46,002 bases of DNA from Nitriliruptor sp040882075 (GCF_040882075.1 NZ_JBBEBZ010000014.1:1-46002); one strand, 5' to 3'; counted from the first letter of the stretch, positions 10,130 to 19,207 are shown. Notes: generated by a model from the letters alone, not told the origin. A program made the numbers and translations.

Positions 10130-12445
10130 GTGCCCTCTCCCACCTCGCAGGCGTCCGCACCGATCGTCGACCGGCGGCGTCGCCGCCGCTCGGCCCGTGC
10201 CGTGCGTGGCTCGGCCCTCGGGCTCGCGCTCGGACTCACGCTGGGCCTCGTCGTACCGTCGACCGCCGCGGCCACGGGTAGCACCAGCGCGAACGGCGGC
10301 GGGATCATCAGCGACGAGGTCGCGCCAACCCGGAGCAACGGTGCGGGCTCGGACGTCACCGGGCTGATCGTCGAGCTCGGTCCGAGCCACCGCGCTGAGC
10401 GCGCTCGTACCCGGCTCGACGCGCTGACCCCGGGGCGGGCGAACCTCGGTGCGCACCTCGGCGGTGGCGCACGCACGCTGGAGCTCGGCCGGCCGATGAG
10501 CCACGCCGAGGCGGAACGGGTCGCCGGACGGTTGGTGGCTGACGGTCTGGTCGTCGAGGCTGTCCCCGACGCCCACGTGACCATCGCCGCCGCACCGAAC
10601 GATCCCTTCTACTCCGAGCAGTGGGCCCTCAGCGGCCGGTACGGCGGCAAGAAGGCCTACGGCGCGGGGGTCGAGGCCGCCTGGGACACCACGATCGGGT
10701 CGAGCGACGTGGTCGTCGCGGTCCTCGACACCGGCGTGCTCCCACACCCCGACATCACCGGGCGGCTCGTGCCCGGCTACGACTTCGTGGATGGGGATGC
10801 GGACGCGACCGACCCCGGGGACTGGTGCGAGGAGACCGACACCGCCAGCTCCTGGCACGGGACCCACGTCGCGGGGACCGTGGGCGCGACCACGGGCAAC
10901 AGCGCCGGGGTCGCCGGGGTGGACCAACGGGCGCGCATCCAACCGGTCCGGGTCCTCGGCAGCTGCGGGGGCGCTCTCAGCAGCGTGATCGCCGGGATCC
11001 GGTGGTCTGCCGGCCTGCCGGTCAGCGGGCTGCCGACCAACCCCACGCCGGCGGACGTGATCAACATAAGCCTGAGTTCCGCGGGGTCGTGCCAGACGTC
11101 GACCCAGAACGCGATCGACGCGGCCACGGCCGCGGGCAGCCTCGTGGTCGTCGCGGCCGGGAACGAAGGCACCGACGCGGCGGCATCGTCGCCCGCCAAC
11201 TGCGCCAACGTCATCGCCGTCGCCGCCACGAGCCACGTCGGTGACCGAGCCTTCTACTCCAACTACGGCAGCGTCGTCGACCTCGCCGCGCCCGGCGGCG
11301 ACAGCCGCTACGGGAGCGCGATCCTGTCGCTCAGCAACAGGGGGACCACGACTCCCGACACCATGGGGTACCGCTTCGAGCAGGGCACGTCCATGGCGGC
11401 CCCACACGTGGCGGGGACCGCCGCGCTCGCACTGTCGGTCGACCCCTCGCTCACGCCCGCCAAGCTGACGACCCTGCTGCGCAGCACAGCCACCGCGTTC
11501 CCGACCAGCTCGCCGAGCGGATCCACCTGGGTCTGCTCCAGCGTTCCCACCGCCACCTACCACTGCGGTGCGGGCATCGTGGACGCCGCGGCCGCCGTGA
11601 TCTCCGCGTCAGCTGCCCTCGCTGCGCCCAAGCCAGCACCCGCACCGCAGACCGAACCAGAGCCCGAGCCGGTCGCGGCCACGTGGCCGAGCACCGCGTC
11701 CTTGAGCTTCGACCTCGCCGGTGAGGACTTCATCTTCGCGTGGCCGGCGGCGATCGGGGCGGTGGACCGCTACGAGGTGCTCCGCGACGGGGTCGTGATC
11801 GCATCGACCCCGGCACGCGGCGTCGTGATCGAGGCGCCGCGGCTCACACAGCGCACGTGGTTCGAGGTGCGGGCGGTCGCCGGCACCGCCGTCTCCCTGC
11901 CGCTCGGCCGGTTCCTCTCCCCAGCACCGTCCTTCAGCGACGTCGCCGCCGACTCGTGGTTCCGGACCGACATCGCCTGGCTCGCCACCGCGGGGATCAC
12001 CGGCGGGTGCGGTGGTGACCGTTTCTGTCCCACCGCGTCGGTGACGCGCCAGCAGATGGCGGCCTTCCTGGTCCGGGGGCTCGGCCTGACCGCTACCAGC
12101 GGCGTCCGCTTCTCCGACGTCCCCGCCGACTCGGTGTTCGCCACCGACATCGACAAGCTCGCCACCGCCGGCATCACCAGCGGGTGCGGCGACGACCGCT
12201 TCTGCCCCACCGCGCCGGTGACGCGCCAACAGATGGCCCGGTTCCTGACCCACGGGCTCGGTCTGACCGCCACCAGCGGCGTCCGCTTCTCCGACGTCCC
12301 CGCCGACTCGGTGTTCGCCACCGACATCGACGAGCTCGCCACCGCCGGCATCACCAGCGGCTGCGGCGACGACCGGTTCTGCCCGACCGCCTCCGTCACG
12401 CGCCAGCAGATGGCGGCCTTCCTGCGGCGGGGCCTGGTCGACTGA
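10130..12445 (+). CDS. secreted subtilisin-like serine protease with three SLH-like repeats
   Basis: 771 aa from GTG 10130. A Tat- or Sec-like signal (Arg-rich n-region RRRRRRSARAVR, then hydrophobic core to about residue 48) is followed by an I9-type propeptide (about 75-152). The S8 catalytic domain has Asp200 (AVLDTGVLPHPDI), His243 (SSWHGTHVAGTVGA) and Ser421 (EQGTSMAAPHVAGTAAL), with the oxyanion Asn in VVAAGNEG. A Pro/Glu linker and a fibronectin-III-like strand region (about 515-600) lead to three 59-residue SLH-like repeats, each with the motif GCGxDRFCPT. Such repeats tether proteins to the cell wall in other bacteria; the paired cysteines suggest a disulfide per repeat. Weak SD. It follows the dehydratase by 59 nt. 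Confidence 0.93.
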   Translation: MPSPTSQASAPIVDRRRRRRSARAVRGSALGLALGLTLGLVVPSTAAATGSTSANGGGIISDEVAPTRSNGAGSDVTGLIVELGPSHRAERARTRLDALTPGRANLGAHLGGGARTLELGRPMSHAEAERVAGRLVADGLVVEAVPDAHVTIAAAPNDPFYSEQWALSGRYGGKKAYGAGVEAAWDTTIGSSDVVVAVLDTGVLPHPDITGRLVPGYDFVDGDADATDPGDWCEETDTASSWHGTHVAGTVGATTGNSAGVAGVDQRARIQPVRVLGSCGGALSSVIAGIRWSAGLPVSGLPTNPTPADVINISLSSAGSCQTSTQNAIDAATAAGSLVVVAAGNEGTDAAASSPANCANVIAVAATSHVGDRAFYSNYGSVVDLAAPGGDSRYGSAILSLSNRGTTTPDTMGYRFEQGTSMAAPHVAGTAALALSVDPSLTPAKLTTLLRSTATAFPTSSPSGSTWVCSSVPTATYHCGAGIVDAAAAVISASAALAAPKPAPAPQTEPEPEPVAATWPSTASLSFDLAGEDFIFAWPAAIGAVDRYEVLRDGVVIASTPARGVVIEAPRLTQRTWFEVRAVAGTAVSLPLGRFLSPAPSFSDVAADSWFRTDIAWLATAGITGGCGGDRFCPTASVTRQQMAAFLVRGLGLTATSGVRFSDVPADSVFATDIDKLATAGITSGCGDDRFCPTAPVTRQQMARFLTHGLGLTATSGVRFSDVPADSVFATDIDELATAGITSGCGDDRFCPTASVTRQQMAAFLRRGLVD
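11933..12445 (+). repeat. Three tandem SLH-like repeats in the protease gene
   Basis: Units of 177 nt start at 11933, 12110 and 12287 (TTC of the FSDV motif), the last one shortened at the C-terminus. The second and third units are nearly identical at DNA level, pointing to recent duplication. Confidence 0.85.
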
Positions 12446-12458
12446 CCACACCGTCACA

Positions 12459-13265
12459 TCAGCTGGCGTGGTCCCGGGCACGCTGCGCGGACCACCGCGA
12501 CCGGATGGCCCCGAAGGTGGCAGCCGCGGCGAACAGGTCACCCGCGTCGAGCGCATCGAGGACCTCGTGGACCTCGGCGCAGGTGCGGTCACCCCGCCGC
12601 TCCTCGGCGGACCGGAGGTGGGCGATGCCGGCCTCGTCGAGCTCGACCACCGCGTCGTCGTCGAAGCCGTCGAGCCACGCCGCGAGCTCGGCAAGCGAGA
12701 GCAGCACCTCGTCGCCGTCCTCGATGGTGGCTTCGACGATCTCGATGGCGCGCTCGAGCCGGAGTACCGCCTGCCCGACCGTGGTCAGGTACCGCACCCG
12801 CGGACCGCGCCCCTCGGGCGGGTCGTGGACGCGGCGTTCGTCCGGAGAGAACGCCACGAGCCAGTGCAGCGGCACGGCCCAGGGTTCGTCGAGGATGTGG
12901 GGGGCGCGACCGGCCACGGCCGTCTCCGCGAGCTCGTCCCGCACCGCAGCGTCGGGGACGAACGCGTCGGCGACGACGTCGGGGATGGTCCGGCGGAACA
13001 GCTCGAGCGCGAACGCAGCGCGCAGTTCGAGCTGGAGCGGACAGATCAGCGTGCGACGTCCCGCCCGGCGGACCAGCGCGGCGTCAGGACCGAACCTCGA
13101 GCGGCCGCCGATCAGCCGAGCCGAGGTCTCCCGCCACTCGACGTCGGCGACCTCCTCGCGCGTCAGACCGCAGCCCGCCTCGACGTACGCCGTCCAGCGG
13201 TCACGCTCCCGGGGCGGGAACGACGCCAGCGGGAGGAAGACCTTGAGCTGCGCGGTGGGGACCAT
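12459..13265 (-). CDS. conserved actinobacterial protein of unknown function
   Basis: 268 aa from ATG 13265. It begins with TAQLKVFLPLASFPPRER, contains a hydrophobic ICPLQLELRAAFAL segment, a DEPWAVPLHWLVAF motif, a LRYLTTVGQA-type segment and an acidic C-terminal half. This pattern matches a widespread actinobacterial protein family with no assigned function. No signal peptide or clear membrane span. It is convergent with the protease gene (13 nt between stops) and divergent from the amino-acid dehydrogenase. A TACGTT hexamer only 8 nt before the ATG suggests a leaderless message. Function is not predicted. Confidence 0.75.
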   Translation of the reverse strand: MVPTAQLKVFLPLASFPPRERDRWTAYVEAGCGLTREEVADVEWRETSARLIGGRSRFGPDAALVRRAGRRTLICPLQLELRAAFALELFRRTIPDVVADAFVPDAAVRDELAETAVAGRAPHILDEPWAVPLHWLVAFSPDERRVHDPPEGRGPRVRYLTTVGQAVLRLERAIEIVEATIEDGDEVLLSLAELAAWLDGFDDDAVVELDEAGIAHLRSAEERRGDRTCAEVHEVLDALDAGDLFAAAATFGAIRSRWSAQRARDHAS

Positions 13266-13273
13266 CGCGGACG

Positions 13274-13279
13274 AACGTA
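13274..13279 (-). promoter_or_regulatory. -10 element TACGTT, leaderless spacing
   Basis: On the minus strand TACGTT is followed by 8 nt and then the ATG at 13265, implying transcription starts at or next to the start codon. Confidence 0.5.
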
Positions 13280-13304
13280 GCGCCCGGCCGGGCCCCCACG
13301 TGCC

Positions 13305-13310
13305 TAGCCT
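13305..13310 (+). promoter_or_regulatory. -10 element TAGCCT
   Basis: TAGCCT ahead of the amino-acid dehydrogenase. It implies a leader of about 98 nt before GTG 13415. No known riboswitch was recognised in that leader. Confidence 0.4.
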
Positions 13311-13414
13311 GGACGGGCGGGCACGGTCACCGTGCGACCCACGGGACCTGCCCGGACGTGGGAGCAGCGTCGACGCGATCCGTCGACCCCGACGACCCGA
13401 CGACAGGAGTCACC

Positions 13415-14482
13415 GTGGGACCCTTCGCACGCTTCGACGGCCACGAGCAGGTGGTGTTCGCCCGCGACGAGGAGCGAGGCCTGACCTGCATCGTCGCGAT
13501 CCACTCGACCCGGCTCGGTCCAGCACTCGGCGGGACCCGCTGGCGGCCCTACGCCACGGAGGAGGACGCGCTCGAGGACGTCCTCCGGCTGTCCCGGGCG
13601 ATGACGCTGAAGAACGCCTGCGCGGGCATCGACCACGGCGGCGGCAAGGCGGTGATCGTCGGGGACCCGGCCGTCGACCGATCCGAGGCGCTGCTCCGCG
13701 CCTACGGGCGGGTGATCGCCTCGCTCGGGGGCCGGTACGTGACCGCCTGCGACATCGGGACGACCCCGGCCGACATGGCGATCATCAAGCGTGAGACCCC
13801 CTGGGCCACCGGCGCCGATGCCGACCACGGCGGGTCGGGCGACTCCGGCGTCACCACCTCGTTCGGCGTCGAGCTCGCGATGAAGGCGGCGTGCCGGTTC
13901 ACGTTCGGCTCGGACGATCTCGCCGGCCGCCACATCGCGGTGCAGGGCCTCGGGAAGGTCGGCGGCCGGCTGGTCGCGTCGCTGGCCGATCAGGGCGCCA
14001 AGCTCACGGTCGCGGACATCTCCGAGGCCGCGCTCGACCGCGTCACGGACCTCCCGGGGGTCGACGTCGTCGGTGTCGACGAGGTGCTGTTCGCCGACGC
14101 GGACGTCGTGTCACCGAACGCGCTCGGCGCCGTGCTCGACGAGGGATCCATCCCGCAGCTGCAGGCGAGGATCGTGTGCGGCGGAGCGAACAACCAGCTC
14201 GCCGGCGACGAGGACGCGGACCGGCTGCGCGACGCGAGGATCCTGTACTGCCCGGACTTCGTGGTCAACGCTGGCGGCGTCATCCAGGTGGCCGACGAGC
14301 TGCAGCCGGGCGGGTACCTACCCGGCCGTGCACGCAAGCGAGCCGAGACCATCCCGGGGACGTTGACGGCCATCCTCGAGGTCGCGCGCGACGAGGACGT
14401 GACGACGGAGGTGGCCGCCGAACGGGTGGCCGAGCGTCGCATCGCTGCCGTCGGCGGCCTGCGGGGGTTCCACCTGCCCTGA
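13415..14482 (+). CDS. NAD(P)-dependent leucine/valine dehydrogenase (Glu/Leu/Phe/Val family)
   Basis: 355 aa from GTG 13415, with AGGAG (13405-13409). It reversibly deaminates a branched-chain or aromatic amino acid to its 2-oxo acid. Seen: substrate-side LGPALGGTRW, the catalytic Lys in MTLKNACAGIDHGGGKAVI, the YVTACDIGTT segment with the catalytic Asp, and the Rossmann signature VQGLGKVGG followed by LTVADI with the acidic residue that favours NAD. Length agrees with valine or leucine dehydrogenases (350-370 aa). In actinobacteria such enzymes feed branched-chain acyl-CoA metabolism; the neighbouring genes do not settle the substrate. Confidence 0.9.
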   Translation: MGPFARFDGHEQVVFARDEERGLTCIVAIHSTRLGPALGGTRWRPYATEEDALEDVLRLSRAMTLKNACAGIDHGGGKAVIVGDPAVDRSEALLRAYGRVIASLGGRYVTACDIGTTPADMAIIKRETPWATGADADHGGSGDSGVTTSFGVELAMKAACRFTFGSDDLAGRHIAVQGLGKVGGRLVASLADQGAKLTVADISEAALDRVTDLPGVDVVGVDEVLFADADVVSPNALGAVLDEGSIPQLQARIVCGGANNQLAGDEDADRLRDARILYCPDFVVNAGGVIQVADELQPGGYLPGRARKRAETIPGTLTAILEVARDEDVTTEVAAERVAERRIAAVGGLRGFHLP

Positions 14483-14513
14483 CGACCTGAGCTGCGAAGC
14501 GCGCGCCCAGCCG

Positions 14514-14519
14514 TAGGCT
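14514..14519 (+). promoter_or_regulatory. -10 element TAGGCT
   Basis: TAGGCT 25 nt before GTG 14545; a GGAG Shine-Dalgarno (14536-14539) lies between them. Confidence 0.45.
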
Positions 14520-14544
14520 CCGCTCCCCCTCCACCGGAGCGCTC

Positions 14545-15921
14545 GTGTCGCGTGGTCGCAAGATCCTGCTCAGCGTCGTCGTCCTGCTCGCGGTCGTGCT
14601 CGCCGGGGCGGCCGTCTACCTGCAGCCCATCGCTCCGATCGCGACGGGGTACGCCGCCAAGACCGTCTGCTCGGCCCACTTCGTCAGCGGCCGGACCGTG
14701 GAGGACGCGGAGGGGGACCTGCCCGCGAACCCGCTCGTCCCCCTGATGCGGACCACCGCCGACGACGCCACGGGCACGGCACGCACCAGCCTCCTCGGGC
14801 TGTGGTCCTCGACGGCCCACTTCACGGAGGGGCTCGGTTGCACGCTCGCCGAGGAACGCCCGGACTTCGCGACCCCTCCCACGGTCGAACCCGGTGACGC
14901 CGGAGCATCCTGGCCCGAGGGTGAGGGTGCGGCACAGGTCTCCGCCGGGGTGGACGTCGACGCGCTCGACGCGGCGATCGACACCGCCTTCACCGAGGAC
15001 GATCCGGAGGGTCGCCTGCGGAACACGCGCGCGGTCGTCGTGGTCCGTGACGGGGAGCTGATCGCCGAGCGCTACGGCGAGGGGTTCACGGCGGACACGC
15101 CGCTGCTCGGGTGGTCCATGGGCAAGTCCATCGCCAACGGGATCGTGGGACGGCTCGTGGGCGACGGCGACATGGCGCTCGACGCCGACGGGCTCCGTCC
15201 GGAGTGGGCCGACGACAACCGCGCGACGATCACCCTCGAGCACCTGCTGACGATGACGAGCGGCCTGTCCTTCGAGGAGGTCTACGACCCGGATACCGAC
15301 GCGACGCGCATGCTGTTCACCCCGCGGGACACGGCCCGCTACGCCGCTGACAAGGAGCTCGTCTCCGCTCCCGGCACCCGCTGGTCGTACTCGTCGGGGA
15401 CGACCAACATCCTCTGCGACCTGGCGCAGGAGGCGTCCGGGCTCGACGTCGAGCTGGCACACGAGCTGGTCTTCGCGCCGCTCGGCATGGCCAGCGCCGT
15501 CATCGAACCGGATGCCACCGGCACCCCGATCTGCAGCTCGTTCCCGTACGCGACGGCGCGGGACTGGGCCCGCCTCGGCCAGTGGTTCCTCCAGGACGGC
15601 ATGTGGGACGACGAACGTCTGCTCCCCGAGGGTTGGGTCGAACGCTCCACGACGCCCGTCGAGACCGCGGACGCCGACACGCCCTACGGGTCCCAGTGGT
15701 GGCTGAACGCGGGTCCGGACGGGCAGCGGCGGATGCCGTCGGTCCCGGCCGACGCCTACTGGGCGTCGGGCAACGAGGGCCAGCAGGTCGTGGTGGTGCC
15801 ATCGGAGGATCTGGTCGTGGTCCGGCTCGGGTTCAGCGGCGGGTTCTCCGGTGTCGACTGGGGCCTCGAGCCGTTGCTCGCGGGCATCATCGACGCGACC
15901 GGCGGGTCGGCGGAGAGCTAA
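14545..15921 (+). CDS. membrane-anchored serine hydrolase, class C beta-lactamase / NylB-like fold
   Basis: 458 aa from GTG 14545. One N-terminal transmembrane or signal anchor (ILLSVVVLLAVVLAGAAVYL). The hydrolase domain has the nucleophile motif S191-M-G-K194 in LLGWSMGKSIANG, the second motif Tyr282 in RWSYSSGTTN, LLTMTSGLSF, and a GNEGQQVVVVPSEDLVVVRL C-terminal region. This pattern matches beta-lactamase-fold esterases and peptidases related to 6-aminohexanoate-dimer hydrolase rather than true beta-lactamases. Two extra N-terminal cysteines (41 and 99) may form a disulfide outside the membrane. Substrate unknown. The stop codon overlaps that of the convergent gene by four bases (CTAA). 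Confidence 0.85.
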   Translation: MSRGRKILLSVVVLLAVVLAGAAVYLQPIAPIATGYAAKTVCSAHFVSGRTVEDAEGDLPANPLVPLMRTTADDATGTARTSLLGLWSSTAHFTEGLGCTLAEERPDFATPPTVEPGDAGASWPEGEGAAQVSAGVDVDALDAAIDTAFTEDDPEGRLRNTRAVVVVRDGELIAERYGEGFTADTPLLGWSMGKSIANGIVGRLVGDGDMALDADGLRPEWADDNRATITLEHLLTMTSGLSFEEVYDPDTDATRMLFTPRDTARYAADKELVSAPGTRWSYSSGTTNILCDLAQEASGLDVELAHELVFAPLGMASAVIEPDATGTPICSSFPYATARDWARLGQWFLQDGMWDDERLLPEGWVERSTTPVETADADTPYGSQWWLNAGPDGQRRMPSVPADAYWASGNEGQQVVVVPSEDLVVVRLGFSGGFSGVDWGLEPLLAGIIDATGGSAES

Positions 15922-16721
15922 CGGTCCGCCTCGTCGGGCACGTCGTGCGCCGGGTCCTCCTCGACGTCGACCCGGGACGCGTGCTCGCGGGTCGCACGCA
16001 GGTGGCTGACGTCGCCGGACCACCCCCGCTCCCGGACGTCGAGGTCGGCGATCCGGTCGCCGTGGCCGTAGATGACGAGCACGTCGCCGGGCTGGATGCG
16101 CGTGTCCCCGTCGGGCGCACCGTCGTACTGCCCGTCGACGCGCTGCACCCCGAGCACGAGGACGCCCTCCTCGTTCAGGCGGAGCTCGCGGAGCGTGTGG
16201 TCCGCCATCCAATCCTGCCCGTCGACCTGGAGCTCCGAGACGGCGTACCCGCCGTGGACCTCGAGCAGCGCGGCGTAGTCGCGCACGTCGAGGTCGGTGA
16301 AGCGCCGCAGGCCGAGGCGGATCACCCGCGACACCGCCCGGTCGACCGGCTGCAGCTTCATCAGCAGCAGCAGGCCCACGGTCCCCACCACGAGCGCGAG
16401 CAACGTGAGGGTGCTGTTGCCCGTCTCCGAGGAGCCCGCGCGGACCAGGGTGAGCATGACCGAGGCGAGGACGGTCACGATCCCGGCTGACCCGATCAGC
16501 ATCAGCGTCATCACGATCCGCCGGCGCAGCGGGTGGTTGACGACCGACTCCGATTCCGTCGTCGTGTAGCCGGCCCCGGTGAGCGCGGACCTGGCCTGGA
16601 AGCGAGCGGCCTCGCGCGACATACCGGTCAACGTCAGGGCGATCGTGGCGACCCGGCCGACCAACATCGACAGCACGATGACGATCAGCACCGTGATGAT
16701 CGGCGCGATCGGGATCGACAT
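15918..16721 (-). CDS. membrane protein with C-terminal TrkA-C (RCK_C) domain
   Basis: 267 aa from ATG 16721, with GAGGAGG just upstream. A first hydrophobic helix (ITVLIVIVLSMLVG) is followed by a soluble segment with the conserved SALTGAGYTTTESE, then two more membrane helices (about 72-92 and 106-122). The C-terminal half (about 165-245) is a TrkA-C type domain: YAVSELQVDGQDWM, VLVLGVQRVDG, IQPGDVLVIYG. TrkA-C domains bind small ligands and gate ion transporters. Here the ion-conducting part is too short to be a full Trk channel, so a regulatory or partner role is more likely (inference). It has its own TACCTT hexamer in the 39-nt gap after purM. Confidence 0.8.
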   Translation of the reverse strand: MSIPIAPIITVLIVIVLSMLVGRVATIALTLTGMSREAARFQARSALTGAGYTTTESESVVNHPLRRRIVMTLMLIGSAGIVTVLASVMLTLVRAGSSETGNSTLTLLALVVGTVGLLLLMKLQPVDRAVSRVIRLGLRRFTDLDVRDYAALLEVHGGYAVSELQVDGQDWMADHTLRELRLNEEGVLVLGVQRVDGQYDGAPDGDTRIQPGDVLVIYGHGDRIADLDVRERGWSGDVSHLRATREHASRVDVEEDPAHDVPDEADR

Positions 16722-16740
16722 CGGTGGCCTCCTCAGCGAG

Positions 16741-16746
16741 AAGGTA
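16741..16746 (-). promoter_or_regulatory. -10 element TACCTT
   Basis: Minus-strand TACCTT, 19 nt before ATG 16721, with GAGGAGG in between. It gives the TrkA-C gene its own start site immediately downstream of purM. Confidence 0.4.
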
Positions 16747-16760
16747 GGCCGTGCCGACGG

Positions 16761-17795
16761 TCAGCGTCCGATCAACTCGACGCCGGGAGAGGTGGTGACG
16801 GCGCCCGCGACCCACGCGTCGACCCCTCGAGCCACGAGGTGGTCCACGGCGTCCACGGCTCGGTCCGCCGGCACGATCGCGGTCATGCCGACGCCGCAGT
16901 TGAAGGTGCGCCACATCTCGTCCTCAGCGACCGGGCCGTGCTCGGCGAGCCAGGTGAAGACCGCCGGCCACGACCAGGTCGAGGTGTCGACGGTGACGCC
17001 GAGCCCCTCGGGCAGCACCCGGGGCAGGTTGCCGGGTAGCCCCCCGCCGGTCACGTGGCACAGCGCGTGCACCTCGACGTCGGCGATCAGCGCGAGGACG
17101 TCGAGCGCGTAGATCCGCGTCGGGGTGAGCAGCACGTCACCGAGCGCGCGGTCCAGGCCGTGCGACGCGGTGAGGTCACGGTCGCCGACGATGCGACGCA
17201 CCAGCGAGTAGCCGTTGCTGTGGACCCCTGACGATGCCATCGCGATGACCGCGTCACCAGGCTCGACCCGTTGCGGACCGAGGATCGCGTCGCGCTCGAC
17301 GACACCGACCCCGAACCCCGCGAGGTCGAACTCGTCGGGGCCGAGCAGCCCCGGGTGCTCCGCGGTCTCCCCGCCGACCAGGGCGCAGCCGGCGGTGGCG
17401 CAGCCGTCGGCGATCCCCCGGACGAGGTCCGCCACCCGTTCGGGGTCGAGCCGACCGACCGAGACGTAGTCGTTGAAGAACAGCGGCTCGGCGCCAGGGA
17501 CGACGAGGTCGTCGACGACCATCGCGACGAGGTCGATGCCGACGGTGTCGAGCTTTCCCATCCGCCGGGCGAGGTCGACCTTGGTCCCCACCCCGTCCGT
17601 GCCCGACACCAGCACCGGCTGGCGGTAGCGGGCGACGTCGAGCGCGAACAGCCCGCCGAAGCCGCCGATGCCGCCGAGCACCTCGGGCCGTGACGCACGG
17701 CGGACCACGTCGGACAGCAGCTCCACCGACCGGTCGGCGGCGTCGAGGTCGACGCCGGCGTCGGCGTAGGTGACGGGCGGGGTCTGCTCGGGCAC
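16761..17795 (-). CDS. purM: phosphoribosylformylglycinamidine cyclo-ligase (AIR synthetase)
   Basis: 344 aa from GTG 17795, selected because the conserved N-terminus (VTYADAGVDLDAADRSVELL) starts right after it and a GAGGG tract precedes it. The frame stays open further upstream without family similarity. It catalyses step 5 of de novo purine synthesis, ATP-dependent ring closure of FGAM to AIR. Hallmarks: the glycine-rich IGGFGGLFAL, LVSGTDGVGTKVDLA, GIDLVAMVVDDLVVPGAEPLFFNDY, GGETAEHPG, SSGVHSNGYSLVR, and HVTGGGLPGNLPR. Length is normal. In many bacteria purM follows purF directly; here purF lies about 5.2 kb away on the same strand, with unrelated genes in between. Confidence 0.97.
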   Translation of the reverse strand: MPEQTPPVTYADAGVDLDAADRSVELLSDVVRRASRPEVLGGIGGFGGLFALDVARYRQPVLVSGTDGVGTKVDLARRMGKLDTVGIDLVAMVVDDLVVPGAEPLFFNDYVSVGRLDPERVADLVRGIADGCATAGCALVGGETAEHPGLLGPDEFDLAGFGVGVVERDAILGPQRVEPGDAVIAMASSGVHSNGYSLVRRIVGDRDLTASHGLDRALGDVLLTPTRIYALDVLALIADVEVHALCHVTGGGLPGNLPRVLPEGLGVTVDTSTWSWPAVFTWLAEHGPVAEDEMWRTFNCGVGMTAIVPADRAVDAVDHLVARGVDAWVAGAVTTSPGVELIGR

Positions 17796-17963
17796 GCGGG
17801 TTCCCTCACCGGAGTCGGACGGTGGGTGCCATCCTCGCACCTCGCCGGCGGTCGGCCGCAACCGCCGGACGCGGGACCTCGACCGCCGGCCTCCCGGGGA
17901 GGCCGCCTCAGCGCAGGTCGGCGAGGGCGGCCACGTCGGGGACGGGCCGAAGCGGTGGGGCAC

Positions 17964-17969
17964 TACCGT
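17964..17969 (+). promoter_or_regulatory. -10 element TACCGT in purM / acetyltransferase divergent gap
   Basis: TACCGT lies 38 nt before GTG 18008, followed by a GAGGA ribosome site. The 212-nt divergent gap also holds a tight hairpin (GGCCTCC, 3-nt loop, GGAGGCC at 17888-17904). I see no convincing purM promoter hexamer. Confidence 0.4.
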
Positions 17970-18007
17970 CGGGTCGACTCCCCCTGGCCGCGACCCGAGG
18001 ACGAACC

Positions 18008-19195
18008 GTGGCGCTGACCATCCGCCCGTACACGCAGGACGACGTCGCTGCGGTGCACCGGCTGGCCCAGCGCGCCTTCTCGCCGACGCCCGGGGACGAG
18101 TTCGATCCCGAGAGGCCGTCCATGGCCGACGACCGGCGCATCGTGGCCGAGTGGGACGGGCGGGCCGTCGGTCACCTCGGTGCCTGGGAGCTCGGCCACT
18201 TCTTCGGTGGCCGACGTCTGGCCACGGCCGGCATCACGAACGTGACCGTCGAACCGGAGTCGCGCGGACGCGGCGTCGGAGGGGCGCTGCTCCGCGCCGG
18301 GCTGGACGCGGCCCACGAGCGCGGCGAACCCCTCGCGACCCTCTTCCCGCTGACCCGCCACGTCTACCGACGCAAGGGCTTCGAGCTCGCGGGGGTCTGG
18401 CCGCAGGCGCAGGTCACGACCTCCGCGCTGGCCGACCTCCCGACGCCGACCGACGTCGAGGTGCACCCCGGCGGTGTGGAGGACCTCGACGAGATGCTCG
18501 CGCTCGAGCGGTCGGTGGCACCGACCGAGGCGGGCATGCTCGACCGTCCGAGGGAGTTCGCGGCGCGGAACCTGCGCCCCGGGACCCACGATGCGGTGGT
18601 GCTGGCCCGTCGAGACGGGGAGCTCGTCGGCCACCTCGTCTACGCCCACGAGCGGTCGTCGGCGGACCACGCCTTCTTCGGGCTGCGCGTGAAGGAGCTG
18701 GTCGGCCGGGACGCCGACGCGTTGCTCGCGCTGTACCACGTGCTCGGATCGAGCGCGTCGGGGGCGCCCTCGGTGATCCTGCCGGTCGGGCCGGAGGACC
18801 CGCTCGAGCTGTGGCTGCCCGAGCAGGCGTGGACCGCGTCCGCGGTGAGCTGGCGCTGGATGAGCCGCTTGATCGATCCGGCCGCCGCGATCGCGGGCCG
18901 CGGGTGGCCGGACCACGTCCGGGGCCGCGCCGAGCTCGACATCGTCGACCCGCTGTGGCCCGATCGCGGTGGCGCCTGGACGCTCCAGATCGAGGACGGC
19001 CGGGGCCAGCTGGAGCGAGGTGGCGCGGGGACCACACGGGTGGAGGTCGGGCCGCTCGCGAGCTGGTTCACCGGCTGGGCGTCGGCGACCCGACTCGCCC
19101 GCTACGGGAAGGTCACCGGATCGGACCTGACGACGCTCGCCTTCCTCGACGCGGCCGCGGCGGGCCCGGCACCGTGGGTACGCAGCTTCTTCTGA
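18008..19195 (+). CDS. Eis-like GNAT N-acetyltransferase with sterol-carrier-like C-terminus
   Basis: 395 aa from GTG 18008. The N-terminal GNAT domain shows the acetyl-CoA loop SRGRGVGGALLRAG after the strand ITNVTVEPE, then a second degenerate GNAT region (about 150-290, AVVLARRDGELVGHLVY). The C-terminal 100 residues fit the SCP2-like domain of mycobacterial Eis (LDIVDPLWPDRGGAWTLQIEDG, LASWFTGWASATRLARYGKV). The chain ends in Phe-Phe, so the C-terminal carboxylate that acts as general acid in Eis can be provided. Length matches Eis (about 400 aa, hexameric). Family members acetylate aminoglycosides, polyamines or protein lysines; the natural substrate here is unknown. It is divergent from purM. 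Confidence 0.88.
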   Translation: MALTIRPYTQDDVAAVHRLAQRAFSPTPGDEFDPERPSMADDRRIVAEWDGRAVGHLGAWELGHFFGGRRLATAGITNVTVEPESRGRGVGGALLRAGLDAAHERGEPLATLFPLTRHVYRRKGFELAGVWPQAQVTTSALADLPTPTDVEVHPGGVEDLDEMLALERSVAPTEAGMLDRPREFAARNLRPGTHDAVVLARRDGELVGHLVYAHERSSADHAFFGLRVKELVGRDADALLALYHVLGSSASGAPSVILPVGPEDPLELWLPEQAWTASAVSWRWMSRLIDPAAAIAGRGWPDHVRGRAELDIVDPLWPDRGGAWTLQIEDGRGQLERGGAGTTRVEVGPLASWFTGWASATRLARYGKVTGSDLTTLAFLDAAAAGPAPWVRSFF

Positions 19196-19207
19196 TCGAC
19201 GAGGCTC

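Noticed and set aside
14545..15921. Antibiotic-resistance beta-lactamase
   Set aside because: The SMGK and YSSG motifs belong to the broader serine-hydrolase fold. The C-terminal pattern and membrane anchor fit esterase or peptidase relatives rather than a class C beta-lactamase.
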